A DNA stretch of 64,000 nucleotides from NCBI RefSeq assembly GCF_954871325.1, contig NC_088778.1, forward strand, positions 28,629,120 to 28,693,119, in the 5' to 3' direction. Origin of the DNA: Gordionus sp. m RMFG-2023. Its lineage: Eukaryota; Nematomorpha; Gordioida; Chordodea; Parachordodidae. The position numbers and the translations under genes are program-made. Below, piece after piece: positions 47,444-59,230 of the stretch (positions are counted from its first letter, which is position 1; every line of letters begins with the position of its first letter). Under the pieces are notes generated by a model, which was not told where the DNA came from, did not search any database, and saw only the letters and a list, made by a program, of their open reading frames with translations.

Positions 47444-50400
47444 TTACTGTCCCGTTTGTTGATAATATCTTAGAGGAGCTACGAAAGATTTTGATCGCAT
47501 AAATTTCTTGTTCTCCATCTCGTTCAGGTTTGGATTAATGTTAGATGGGCCGACGACTTTGTTGAAAAGCTTAATCTTATCACTTATTTTATTGGATTTT
47601 GTGATCAAATTTAGGATATCGTCTTTAGAAGTAATGGAATTGGTTCTGGTTTCGTATGCGGGACTGTATAGGTTTATGGAATTCCCGATGGCGTTCGCAG
47701 GTAAGGAACATTTTTTGTTTGAGCAATCGGGAATTTTCTGTTGCACAGGGTGCGCAACGGGAGGATGTGGAGAAAGAACTTTTTCTTGACTATTTTTAAA
47801 TTTAGACGATTCTTTGTTAAAATTGCATAGGCTGCTTTTAGACCTGTCGAGAATACCTGTGAGCCTCGATTTATAATCGTTTTTTGTACCACTTTTACCC
47901 AAATTTAATTCGTCTAAATCACCGGGCATATCAACGATTGAATTTTCTACGGCCTGCGATTCGCGTTGTCTTTGACGGGGGGTATTCGTTTTATGCTTCA
48001 GTCGGCGATGATTGTGGTAGGAGTTGTTGTAGTACTTTGGACTGGGATCTATAGTAACCCGCTCCCAGTTTATGTCCACTTTGGCCTCGTCCTCGTCAAG
48101 AATGTTACCGAATTCTAGGTTCGTCACGTCATCTTGATCGTACCTGGAAAAGGAGGTGGCCATGTTGTTGGGTAAATGGTAAGGGGGGACGTGCGAGCCT
48201 GAATTATCGTGTAAAGAGGGTGTAGTTGGTTGCATCTGTCGCGATAAGGAAGGAGCTTTGGTCATTTGATTGAAGGTATATATTTCCGATTCAGCTAAGG
48301 CCCGGGTGTCTCTGGCGTTGGAATAATTGTAAACTTCTAACGCATCTTTGTCGGTAAACCTTCCATCTTCTGGTCCATTTCGTGAATCCCTTTCAAAGTG
48401 GCTATCTTTTTTCTCGTTTTCATCCATCATTACTATTTTGGGTAGTAAAGGGCGATTAACGTGTTTGTTATCATAATCGCTGGGCTCTTCGGAAGTACCT
48501 TCTTGTTTAGGCAGTTTCCACTTTATTGCTGCTGCGGGCGTTGAAGAGGCAACGGAATGAGCGGCCGAGCTTTCACCTTTACCCGAATCCGGGGCTGGCG
48601 CGCCGCTTGTTTTACTGGGGTGTAGCAGAGAAGGAATGGTATAAAGAGCGGAACGAAACGGGTTATCATCACCCATATCGCAGTGAGGTTTCATTCGGGA
48701 GTGAATCCACGCGTTATTTACTACGTAGTTATGCGAAATCAATTTAGTAGTGGGTACAGGTGGAGAAATGGGAGGAGCGATAGTATTTATTAGAGGAATA
48801 TTAAAACCGTTGCCATCCGCCGGAACCGATTTAGATTTGACTTTTTTATGATAATTGGTAGAATTAGTAAAAATTCGATTCTCCGCGCTGTCATGGTTGA
48901 CTTTCCACCGCTCGAAGTTGGTAATAGGGATAATTATCTCGTTGGAATCCGGAGATTCCATAAAATACTCACGCAGTTCGCTGGTTTCGGGTGGCTTATC
49001 GTGTTTGGGTTTAATGATGACGTGGGTAGCCGAAAAGTTTGGAGCGGTTTTGCCACGTTGGCGATAAACAGCAGTTGAAAGATGGGAATCGACCCTAAGT
49101 TCGTTTCGTGTGGGTGGAGACGAAAGTCTTTGATTGAGGTCATCCCCGTTTTTATTTTTGATGATATCGACTGACAATTTGGTGTGGTTGTGATTAGGAG
49201 ATTTTGAAAGAGATCGTCTCTCCCAATCGTAGGGGGTGTGGGGAGTATCTCCTATGCGGTCTCTCCAAGCTAAGAGAAGCGAACGGAGATGGGAATAATC
49301 GGGGATGTCGTAGTATGAGTCCAAAGTTGTCAGATATTCGTGAAACTGTGCCAGTTCAGGAAAGGCTTCGCCGCGACGTAGTGCGGCCCCAAAATCAAAG
49401 GTCTCCTTGATGCGGGCAACGGCATCTTTGTCACGGACTTTGCGCCATGGCAAGTTGCCTAATGCGAATTCCACTAGAACGTAAAACAGGGACCAAATGT
49501 CGTCGCGGCGCGAGAGGTCTTTGTTGTGATGAGCGTTTACGGATGCATATCGGACAGTGCCTCGAAAACCGGCAGCCTGTCTTGGTGGACGCACTTGACC
49601 AAATGAGTCTACGTATTGCCGGGCCAGTCCAAAATCAATCGCATATATGGTTCGGTCTCGACTTCCATTTCCGACCAATTTTTCTTTATTAATTTCTGTG
49701 TCTTCTTCACGGCCGTCCTTATCCGAGGCGGGATAATTAAAACCTGAGTCGCGGGAAGAGTGGTGACACGAGGAATCACGCTTGCGACGTCGTTCCCTAG
49801 TCGAATCAAAGTTGGGAGCAGCGACGGCAAAGTTAGAAGGCTTAACATCGCGATGCAAAAAACCTGCCTCATGCACATCGCGAAGAGCTCGCAACATTTG
49901 AAGGCCCGCATTAGCACAGGTAGCAGGAGAGAAAGCACCACCTGGTCTCAACCGACGTAGATGGGCTAGATTGCCACCACGAAGAGACATGACCATGTAA
50001 CTAAAGCGATCGTTACGACCGCACCCGAGCAGGCGGCAAAAGTTAGGCCGACCCTGAAGTCGCTTCAATACAAACACTTCCATCTTAAGGACCTGTTTGC
50101 AGGCAGGCGTGCCACCGTTGATAGAAGACCCTGAGTCCCGTGCTGGTTCCACCTTGATAGCTACATGATCTTCGCTCGTCCCAGCTGCGGAGGTCACGTC
50201 CACAGCCTCGTAAATGTCCCCAAAACCTCCTCCACCTATCTTACGCGTTACGCGCCATCGATCTTTGATAATTTCGCCTGGGATTACTATCTCAGGAAAT
50301 TCCCCCTGGTTACCACGCGTTTCTCGATCCCTTTCTGGCTTTTGCCGTGACGGGTAAAAAGCCGTAGTGTAAGGAGAAGGCGATCGAGAGAAGCCCGTAA

Positions 50401-50449
50401 CTAGAGCACCTTCGCCGTTTTTCACTAGTATTTCTTTGAAACCGGGCAT
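47444..50449 (-). CDS. TTBK: Tau-tubulin kinase-like Ser/Thr kinase (TTBK/Asator type), single exon
   Basis: 1001 residues from the ATG at 50449. CK1-superfamily kinases of this group phosphorylate tau, tubulin and ciliary or spindle proteins. Kinase domain about residues 58-410: glycine loop KIGGGGFGDIY (70-80), catalytic Lys99 in VAIKVE, Glu124, FLHRDVKPSNFA (HRD 199-201), DFG at 272-274, then GLARQY, RGTVRYASVNAH and PWRKVRDKD, all TTBK hallmarks. An insertion of about 57-60 residues, basic and Ser-rich (about 212-268), separates the catalytic loop from DFG, where TTBKs have a short loop. The tail (410-1001) is disordered-looking, Ser/Asn/Pro-rich, with no domain recognised. No intron is visible, unlike the two other host genes. 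GC content is much higher than the flanks. Either an old retrocopy or a naturally intronless gene; all catalytic residues are kept, so probably active. Confidence 0.9.
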   Translation of the reverse strand: MPGFKEILVKNGEGALVTGFSRSPSPYTTAFYPSRQKPERDRETRGNQGEFPEIVIPGEIIKDRWRVTRKIGGGGFGDIYEAVDVTSAAGTSEDHVAIKVEPARDSGSSINGGTPACKQVLKMEVFVLKRLQGRPNFCRLLGCGRNDRFSYMVMSLRGGNLAHLRRLRPGGAFSPATCANAGLQMLRALRDVHEAGFLHRDVKPSNFAVAAPNFDSTRERRRKRDSSCHHSSRDSGFNYPASDKDGREEDTEINKEKLVGNGSRDRTIYAIDFGLARQYVDSFGQVRPPRQAAGFRGTVRYASVNAHHNKDLSRRDDIWSLFYVLVEFALGNLPWRKVRDKDAVARIKETFDFGAALRRGEAFPELAQFHEYLTTLDSYYDIPDYSHLRSLLLAWRDRIGDTPHTPYDWERRSLSKSPNHNHTKLSVDIIKNKNGDDLNQRLSSPPTRNELRVDSHLSTAVYRQRGKTAPNFSATHVIIKPKHDKPPETSELREYFMESPDSNEIIIPITNFERWKVNHDSAENRIFTNSTNYHKKVKSKSVPADGNGFNIPLINTIAPPISPPVPTTKLISHNYVVNNAWIHSRMKPHCDMGDDNPFRSALYTIPSLLHPSKTSGAPAPDSGKGESSAAHSVASSTPAAAIKWKLPKQEGTSEEPSDYDNKHVNRPLLPKIVMMDENEKKDSHFERDSRNGPEDGRFTDKDALEVYNYSNARDTRALAESEIYTFNQMTKAPSLSRQMQPTTPSLHDNSGSHVPPYHLPNNMATSFSRYDQDDVTNLEFGNILDEDEAKVDINWERVTIDPSPKYYNNSYHNHRRLKHKTNTPRQRQRESQAVENSIVDMPGDLDELNLGKSGTKNDYKSRLTGILDRSKSSLCNFNKESSKFKNSQEKVLSPHPPVAHPVQQKIPDCSNKKCSLPANAIGNSINLYSPAYETRTNSITSKDDILNLITKSNKISDKIKLFNKVVGPSNINPNLNEMENKKFMRSKSFVAPLRYYQQTGQ

Positions 50450-51766
50450 GCGCGACTTTATTAATTCAATTGTGTTATGATAATTTAAGTGCGTGTTCGC
50501 TTAGCGTAAGATATAGATTATTTTTTATTCACCCAAAATAAATGAGCTATGAAGAATATTATCATTTTTGAGAGGCACATTACATGACAACCTTCTAATG
50601 CGAAAGTACGAAAGATTTGAAGGCCATTGATTTATGTAGAGGTAAAATAAATTCGCTTTTTTAAGACTATTAATTATTTGAATGCAAAATTTCACAAATG
50701 ATTTGCACTGTTTTTTATATTACAGTTTTCTGCGAGGATTAAAAAAAAATTTGAAATCAATTGTCGAATTTTGATTGTAAACACCTGTTCGTTTCATAAT
50801 ACACCTAGCATCAAAAAAAATGATTTGTCACGAATCGATCCTTGATTATCTCTTGTTTTTGTATTGGGAATATGAAAAGAATGTTACCGCACGTTCTAAT
50901 ATAGAATATTATCGTTCCACAGTCCAAATAAACTTAATTAAAATTAAAAAAATTTATATAAATTTATTAGCCAAAACATCTTATAGATAAAGCTGCTTAA
51001 ATTATTTTTTTTATATATATATAGAACTTAAAGGAATTAATATTATTTAAAATGTAATAATCAACTTCAATTTTAAATGTTTGTTTTTTATATAAAAGAA
51101 AAATTTGAATTTGATGACATCAAGAGATAATAATACATTATAAATCCCCAAGGTAAATGGAATATTATACAAAAAATAAAATTAAAATATGGATGAAGCA
51201 GTACATTGTATTTTACTAAACAATCAGTGTGAAAAAAAGCCTTTTATGTGAAATTTTAAAAAAAATGTTGCTTGTTTAATATCGTTTTATTCAAAAATGT
51301 TACAAAAATCACTTTTTCATTTTTTTTTGGTACCATAAACTTTTAATCAAATTTATTCAAAAACAAAAAAAAAATCAAATAAGAGAGTTGCAGTTTCAAT
51401 AACTAAAAGAGTTATTAGTTTTTTCCTTCATTCACTTCACCACGAAATATTTATCTCGTTGTTAAGATTTTGTAACAAAAAAAAAAAATTTTCACGAATT
51501 TGGAAAGGAAAAGAAAATTTAAGACAATTTTATTTTATTTTTTGTTAATAAGACAATATTTGATACAAAAAAACAGATTGAATAAATTAAAATTTAAACT
51601 ATTTGTCACAATATGGGAGAGGAATAAGTTGACAAAGAAAAATGCAGCGATTTAAACCCTGGTATACATATTTATCTGTAAATGATCTCTATGACAAACT
51701 TAGGTTCAAAATTGAGAAGCCATATAAAATATGGGTTAGGTAGGGGTTACTATATAATTTAAAATA
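50450..51766. other. Upstream region of the kinase gene
   Basis: AT-rich, no gene recognised. The first hundred bases upstream of the kinase start are less AT-rich and may hold its promoter and 5' UTR, but I see no defined element. Confidence 0.4.
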
Positions 51767-51774
51767 ATAACTAC

Positions 51775-52326
51775 TAGAGATGTGCAAAGCTCGGCCAGAA
51801 TTTTTGAGCAAATAAGCCGGCCCAGCCGGTTAAAATTTTATGAAAAGTCACACTCGGTCTGATCAGTTTTAAAATCATAGGAAACTCCATTGGTTAAAAT
51901 TTTTTATATAATTTCCGGTTTTCACATTTTACTATGTATATTTAATTTTTTTTCCTCTAATGTCAATTATCTTTAATCTCTCCTCTATGACTATCTAGTT
52001 TTTTTCTTTCTACATTTCATAAATCAATTGTAGTTGATATCTGCATAGCGTATATTTGTATTATAATTAATTCATATCATAAAATAATCTGTTCATTTTT
52101 GTGAATTTGAACTAACTATATTATTATATTATTTATATAAGTTAGAGAGCCATTGAAATACAAAAAATTAGCATATTCTAATTTATTATCAAATAGTATT
52201 AATCAAAATATTATATATAAATTCAAAAAAATTATATCAAAATTTTAATGGCCCAAAATAATTTATGTACGCTTGTCCGGCCCGACTTATAATTTTTTTG
52301 CTTGGGACGGGCTTTGCGGATCTCTA
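51775..52326. mobile_element. hAT-type MITE, GGCCGG family
   Basis: 552 bp. Left end TAGAGATGTGCAAAGCTCGG; right end inverse TAGAGATCCGCAAAGCCCGT. Flanks ATAACTAC and ATGGCTAC agree at 6 of 8 positions, a diverged target duplication. Subterminal GCCGGCCCAGCCGG and GTCCGGCCCGAC blocks. The interior is AT-rich without coding capacity. Confidence 0.75.
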
Positions 52327-52334
52327 ATGGCTAC

Positions 52335-54258
52335 ATTTCCCAAAAGAAAATCAAGTATATATCTCAACCAATATAATAGGGTTAAAAATTTAAATTTTAC
52401 ATAACAATTAAACACCCATCTAATATAGATTAATCCTATGAGGTCCAATTATCATTTTAAGCTGGCAAAAGATGTTTTATTTTGAAAGTTTATAATGTGA
52501 TTTATTTATTATTTTTAAATAACAAATAAAATAAATAGACGCTTACTTATAATAAAATACTTGAATAAATCCTCAAATCAACAATGTATAAAAAAAATGA
52601 TATCTGTTATTATTTAGCAAATAATCGAAGAAATTTGTTTGGCAAAATATTTTCCGTGGATTTTGTTTGGTTATTTGATATAGGAATAAAAATAAAAAAA
52701 GTTTATTTGAGCCAATTAATCAAAGGGTAATAAATAAAAGGAGGAAAAGAAAAGGTTATCCGAGTGCGAATACAAAAAAATGTGAGAATTAATAAATTGA
52801 AGCAAACAAGAATCATTAACTTTAAAATTAAAATTTATTTCATTTGTTTTACAAAATATATATGTTTTGTGTATTTAAATTTTTAAAAATATAAAATACC
52901 AAACGATAAAGGACGCGCTAAATTATAATAGGTTTCATCCTCCAAAAAAAATAATAAAAATTATTGATTAAAATAAGAAAATATTAAGTGATTTTAGTTA
53001 AAAATCGATATTTAAATTTTAAAATATCATTGAAAAAAAATCTTAAGTTAATGAGAATTGTATTATTCTTATTACTAATAATAGTGCGCTATTTATAATT
53101 AGTTTTAAAAGTTATCGGTTAATTTATCTTTTATAATAAATATAATAATTATTTACATATTTAATTCATAAATAAAAATAATATTATATTTATAATGCAT
53201 GCATTTATATGCATGTAATGTATAAATTCGAATATTTAGATTTAGAGAACTCCTTACATTTTCATACGTTGTATAATCATTTGAAACAATTGAACAGATG
53301 ATGATAAATTATTTATAATTAATAATTTTATCTTATATATTATATTTGAAAGATTTTGTGATTCGTAACATATTTCAAGAGAAATTTTATTTAAAAAACA
53401 CAAAATTGATCAAAATGCACAAAAGCGGTTGAAAGTTTGTGTTTTAAATTCATAAAAAATGATAAATGAGAGTTTTTTTTTGAGGAATATGTAAGAAAGT
53501 GAAATAATTTTTTTTAGATAAAAATTCATCATTTTATAATAAAGGGACCCGCGGTTTAAACCATTAATAAATAATTTTACATTTTCTTCCGTTTATATCC
53601 TTTTCCTTGTTAATATATACGCCCCAAATTTGCTTTATTACAGATAATACCAAACGTCAAAAAAAAACCTATTATTGTTTACTGTAGCAGATGAAATCCA
53701 TCTATCTCATACTAGAAGGATTGATGGAAATAAAAGGAAATTATATGAAATGGGAAAGGATGAAAGAACTGATCTATGTAGAAATGCATAGGAAATAATC
53801 AAAAATATTTTTAAAAAGCAATTACTAACGATTTTATAAACTGAACGATTATAATTGGTGGGATTTTTATGCAGCATGGCCAAATTTATCTGATAGTAAA
53901 ATAAAAGTTACAAATTTCCCTCTTCTCACCATCTTTCACCTTGAAGCAAGAGAGACTCATATTAAAAATGATGGACTTTGTGCAGCATTATAAGCGTACT
54001 TGCGGTTCCAAAAACACAACTTCCCGTTGAAAGGTGGGGCATTATAATTTGTGTTATCGTGGAAAAGAACATATAAAAATTCAGTTATATTGGAAAATAT
54101 ATTGCCTACTCATAGTTAGCGCGAATTCGTAGCGAAGTATACAAAAATTAATGCAAAATTATTATATTGTCATATTTCGCTGCCGGACCTGCAAGGGTTA
54201 TACGTTCAAATAATGTATATTTAGAAATAAATTGTGATTTTTTTGTATTATTTAATTT
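52335..54258. other. AT-rich region with a possible decayed coding fragment
   Basis: Mostly nondescript AT-rich DNA. Between about 53685 and 53990 two + frames are open for 35-50 codons with balanced residue content (for example VADEIHLSHTRRIDG and later DYNWWDFYAAWPNLSD). They may be remnants of a transposon or gene, but I do not recognise them and chance is possible. Confidence 0.25.
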
Positions 54259-54266
54259 TTATATAT

Positions 54267-54440
54267 CAGAGACCTGCAGCGGAAACATTTTCACGGCCCG
54301 GAGCGGGTTTTATATTTTCAGGCCCGGTCCGGATTTTTATTTTTTATAGCTAATAACGATTTTAAATATTCGGTTGTAAAATATACGGCCGGGCCTAAGT
54401 ATTCAAAAAAAAATTAAAATATGCCCTATGCATGTCTCTG
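54267..54440. mobile_element. hAT-type MITE, 174 bp
   Basis: Left end CAGAGACCTGCAGCGG; right end inverse CAGAGACATGCATAGG. Flanks TTATATAT and TTATATGT agree at 7 of 8 positions. Internal CGGCCCGGAGCGGG and GGCCGGGCC blocks link it to the 26121-26348 and 51775-52326 elements. Confidence 0.8.
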
Positions 54441-54784
54441 TTATATGTTATTATTCGTGGATATTTTATAATAAAAATAAACTAATTTAATTTCATCTAT
54501 TAAATAAAAAAAGAACAATATATAAAAGATTCATAATTAAAATGATATAAGATGGTGTTGTACACTAAAAAAAAATTAAAACTTTTTTAGAACCGCCATG
54601 AACCTTTATAACTTACTGATTTTAACCGAACCGTTGTAAATAAAAGTATGGTTGTGCCGATCCAAATATTTTTCACCGATTCGATCCTATATTTTCCGAT
54701 ATTACTAAAAAAAAATCGATCCGATATTTTCATTGATTTTTATTTACCATCTATCTTTGTATAAATATTTTCAATTTAAAAAAA

Positions 54785-54875
54785 AAACCAAATAAATATT
54801 GGCTAAGCCTCGAGATCTCGTTGATAGATGTTCAAAACTTTGTGTCATCTAAGTGAAATCTTAAGGCATGATACA
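54785..54875. repeat. Partial family A MITE
   Basis: The block TATTGGCTAAGCCTCGAGAT and the following GATAGATGTTC...TGTGTCATCTAAGTGAAATCTTAAGG match the centre of family A (29177-29379, 30657-32248). The ends are missing or too diverged. Confidence 0.45.
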
Positions 54876-55096
54876 CATTTAAATGAATGAACTGTAAATC
54901 TAGATATTATTGTATATCGTTGACCCTTTATTTTATTTAAATTAATGGCATATCAAATAGGAGGCAATAAAATTATTGATGAAATTATTAAGTGATGTTA
55001 AAAAAATTAGAAACAAGCAGTCCTCGACAAAAACCCGATGGGGCATGTGGGCCGGGATAATAAATAAGTTATATAAATTCACAAGTTTAATTAATA

Positions 55097-55425
55097 GTCT
55101 GCAGAGTTAGGCCCGGGCCTAATACTATTTAAAATAATCGGGTTCGGGCCGATCCCAATATTTTAAAAAAAATTTGGGCCGGGCCGGGTGGGACCTTGGA
55201 ATTTTTTTTAAATATATCTAAATTTATAAATTTTATATTGAATTTTTTATGTAAAATAAAAATATTTGATTTTATTTATTGTTAAGTAATTATAAAAATT
55301 AATTTCTATATTTAAATAAATTCGGGCCCGGCCGGTTTATTTTTTTTAAAAAATTCGGGTTCGGGCCAGGCCGGTAAAACTTTTTTAAAAAAAATTTCAG
55401 GCCGGGCCGGGCTTGGATCACTAAT
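55097..55425. repeat. GC-rich hAT-like MITE remnant
   Basis: Repeated GGCCCGGGCC, GGGCCGGGCCGGG and CGGGCCCGGCCGG blocks in both orientations flank an AT-rich centre. Resembles the other GGCC-rich hAT MITEs, but clean terminal repeats and a target duplication were not found. Confidence 0.4.
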
Positions 55426-55574
55426 TTAGACCGTGTCCTGACTCGACTTGTCATTAAACAGCTGGCTGTTTAAATTCGACTAAATAGCCTAAAAAGTAAA
55501 AGAAAAAACAAAAAAAATACCAATAATAACAATACCAACAAATACTTAAATTAAAACTAATAAAAATAAGGTGT

Positions 55575-56982
55575 CAGGCGCGTAGCAAGCGAGGGGGAGA
55601 AATCCCCACCATAGCAAAATTTCCTGAAAAAATGTAAAAGGGCTTCATGAATCGTGAGCAAAGTATTCTATATCAAATAGGTTATATTCTATTCTAAATA
55701 TTAAAAAAAATTTTGATTAATTTAAATATTTATTTCTTGTACAATAATACTTTATGCCACAAAAATTTTAAGTTCATTTTCCTAAATTTTTTAAAAACAC
55801 TGATGGATATATAATAAAATTTTATCAACCAAAAAAATAGAAAATTTCTATAGTTTATGAAATGTTTAGATATCAAAATTGACAGAATTTTCCGAATATA
55901 ATTATTTCTGAGACTTCTTGTGTTACAGGGAAAAAAACTGTGAAATGCCTGCACAAGATGGAGTCTCCGACAGCAAGCTGTTACAGCATTTTTTGGATCT
56001 AAAATAACCTATTTTGTATGCCCTTGGCAATTATCAGAATCATCTGAGACACATATTTCATCTGACTGTTACATTATTAGATTTAATAACGGCTGCCGAT
56101 TTTTTCAATAGAATGTATTAATAAATTATTTAAATTTTATGCAATATTTTTCAAAAAAAATGGAATGGGCTGAAGTTATGAGAATCGGGAATATTATATT
56201 ACAACTTAGAAGACCAAAAGCTGATCTTTTGACTTTAATTTTGACTCAAATAAATGAATGATTTGTGATTTATCAAATGGCTCTATCCAATTTACAAATA
56301 CTATATCTAATAGATCCCTCTGATCTGAGGATAAATCAAATCTTGATATTGAAAAATTAAATATTTGGCTAAATTTTATCCATAGAATATAAATAATGTA
56401 AAGACCAATTAATTTCAGAATTCAAATGGTAAGAAATTTGGGGATAATCCTCTAAAAAACTACAGAAGCATTACATACAAAGTTTTTCATACATATATAT
56501 TAAATTTATATTAGAGTATATTTTGGCAATTACAAGCGCAAATGGGAGGATTTTATCTTCATTACAGAGAATAAAAACCTATATCAAAAGTATGAAATCT
56601 TGAAACTGATTGAATATACTAGCTTTACTCATCGAGTTCTAATCACCAACACAAAACAAATTAAACGATTAAAAGATTGGCGCAATCGCAAAGAAGATTA
56701 AAATTTCATTTATAAAAAATATCTTCTAACTTTTTAAATTTCTATAAAATGTTTAATTTTATATTTTATTGTAATTTACATATGTAAGCTATAAAATTTT
56801 TTAACCATTATTATATTCGCTCTCAATATTTTGTATCTTACAATATTTTATTATTTGTGTTCAATAATGATATTTTCAAATATGGTTGCTTTTAATAAAT
56901 TTTATATGATGGTTAGTTCTAATAAATTTATAAAAAAAATTATCCCCCTCCCCTCCGTAGAAAATTCCTGGTTATGCGCTTG
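55575..56982. mobile_element. Degenerate hAT-type transposon, 1.4 kb
   Basis: Left end CAGGCGCGTAGCAAGCGAGG; right end inverse CAAGCGCATAACCAGG. Exact 8-bp target duplication TAAGGTGT (55567-55574 and 56983-56990). G-rich/C-rich subterminal tracts on opposite sides. The interior has only broken frames; no transposase motif can be named. A related left end recurs at 63789. Confidence 0.8.
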
Positions 56983-56990
56983 TAAGGTGT

Positions 56991-59149
56991 CCTAATTCAA
57001 AAGCTCGATTAGCCTAAATAAAATCAAAGCTTTTTATCTTATAAGTAAAAAGAAATTAAGCATCAACATTAAATCAACCCAGGAGATGGCCTGTTAGATT
57101 AATTTCTGTTCAAAGATAAAACAAGATATAATTTGTGTCATTATTAAAAAAAAATATTTTTCTACATTTTTTTTGAATCGATAAGGAATAATGAACATTT
57201 TAAGAAAATATTTTAAAAAGGCTTACAAATTTCTGTTAAATATGAAATTAAATCTCCCAAAAAGGTCAAAAATAAAATAATATTTTTTAATGAACCCTAT
57301 TATACCAAGCCCAAAGAAAGATTCAAAGTAAAAAAGTATTTTCTCTTCTAGATATAAGATATCTAAAATAAATTTTCATTTTCCAAATCAGATTTTATTA
57401 AATTTACCATTTCCCAAAATATTCAAAATATTAAATTAACGTCAAAAGAGCTATTAAAAAATGTCGGCAATTTGATTTTAACAAATAAAAAAACTAGAGA
57501 AAATGATATTTTAACAAATGATCTTGCTGGTAAAATAATTAAGTTGTTAAATATAAAACATGTTAACCAGTATAATTTTACATTAAGTTTTATTAATTGC
57601 CAAATATTACAATTAAGGCTTAATAACTGTATTCCTGTCAGTTGTCACATTTTGATTGTATAATAATTGGTAATAATTTATACTAAAGTGGTCATTTAAG
57701 AAGATATAAAAATATTTTTTTAAATGTTCAAATTTAAAAGTGAGATAAAATTATCTAAGCTTAATGAGAATTTATATTACTAGTTAAAATTTATATTGAT
57801 AAAAAAATAGAAAATAAGCAATTTTTGGTGCAGCGGCTTTTATTGCCCAGTCTACAGAAGTAAGAGAATAATTTGGCTAATACATATAAAATCTAAGGTT
57901 TTAAAGGGGAGGATTTTGCTGCCTACATCCTTGCTCAACCTAAGGTAGGATCTTATATTAACTAATTCAACTTTAATCTATCCATTATAATAAGCTAAAA
58001 TAAGTCTACACTAAAAATTTCTTATTTTAACAAATATAAAATGGTTAGCATTCTATCTTGATTCTACATTTTTATAATGTCTTTTGCCATGTTATTATTT
58101 ATGATGAGAACATATATAATCAATATGTTACAAAGCTCTTATAAAGTAGAATTTTATGACCAAGTCTTTTCTTTTCAATGATTATTTTTAGGTAATTAAA
58201 ATTATTTGCAAAATTATTTCTTCGTATTGTCAAAAAAAGATGATATAAACAAATTTCTCAAATTTATTATGTTAACAACATATTATATTTATTATTATAT
58301 TAGGTATGAAGTTCAACTATAAAAAAAATTACTTAATGACTTTTCAATCAGGTGAATTGACGAGTATAAATTTATTATCTTGTGTTTAACATAAAATAAT
58401 GATATCAGAGATTAAAAAATTTTCTGACATATGTCCGTCATGACAAATTAAAAAATTAAATTTTATTTACTTTTGCATATTAATAATATTGTAGCCAGTA
58501 GTGTCACTAGGAGGGAGGAGTATTTAGGGGCCCCACTCAAAAATTTGACTAGACCCTGAACGAATTTTATTTTTTAATGACTCCCTAACCCGCATCTGAT
58601 TACCCTGAACAATTTTTTTTGGATTTATGTAATATATATAGACTTGATACTTCTTAAAAAATATATTATTGGTTAAGGGTTAATGATATTGAATATTTGT
58701 TATATTATATGTTTAGATGTATATTGTACATGCAATTTTGAAAATAGGTATGATCTTATTATTTGGTAGGCCTTAAGACTCATTGAATGGTGTTATAGGT
58801 ATTCCGTCATAGGAAAAGTAGACCTCAAGATATGCAGGACAGAAAGGATTGTTGAATATTTAAATATTGGGGACTTATGAAAATATATATAGAAGTGGAT
58901 TTTTGTAATAAAATATTAGTTATATAATTATGCATTTGGGCTTTTAAAGAGATGGACATGTGTGGGATGGTTTATTTTTAATTAATGTTACTATATTGTA
59001 TATGTAATCCAGTTTCAATTAAGGTTGATATATTATTAAGGGATCTATTGAGGGTGAGTTAAAATTGTTTATTTTGAAGTAATTAACCATTTTTATGAAA
59101 TATGGTGTAATGTGAATTACACATATGATATATTTATTTAATTATTTTT
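56991..59149. other. AT-rich region with a weak open-frame pair
   Basis: A + frame is open from about 57374 to 57663 (96 codons, no ATG), and the same frame is also open at about 57221-57354; it has mixed-residue stretches such as TSKELLKNVGNLILTNKKTR and FNEPYYTKPKERFKVKKY. The two are separated by three clustered stops. No family recognised, and runs this long are expected about once by chance here. A GC-richer block at 58497-58620 (GTGTCACTAGGAGGGAGG) resembles the repeat at 32340-32520. Confidence 0.3.
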
Positions 59150-59230
59150 GATTTAATATATGAATTTGATATATATATATAAATTTGGCATGGATTTATA
59201 TGATATATGGGCAAAATATGAATTTAATAT
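59150..59230. repeat. Left part of an AT-rich tandem array interrupted by an LTR element
   Basis: Unit of about 55-65 bp: ATATAAATTTGGCATGGATT, TATATGATATATGGG, CAAAATATGAATTT. The array continues at 61507-61715 on the other side of the LTR element, with about four further diverged units. Confidence 0.75.

Noticed and set aside
48526-50350. Several + strand frames of 60-80 codons
   Set aside because: Antisense shadows of the TTBK coding exon, long only because that exon is GC-rich.
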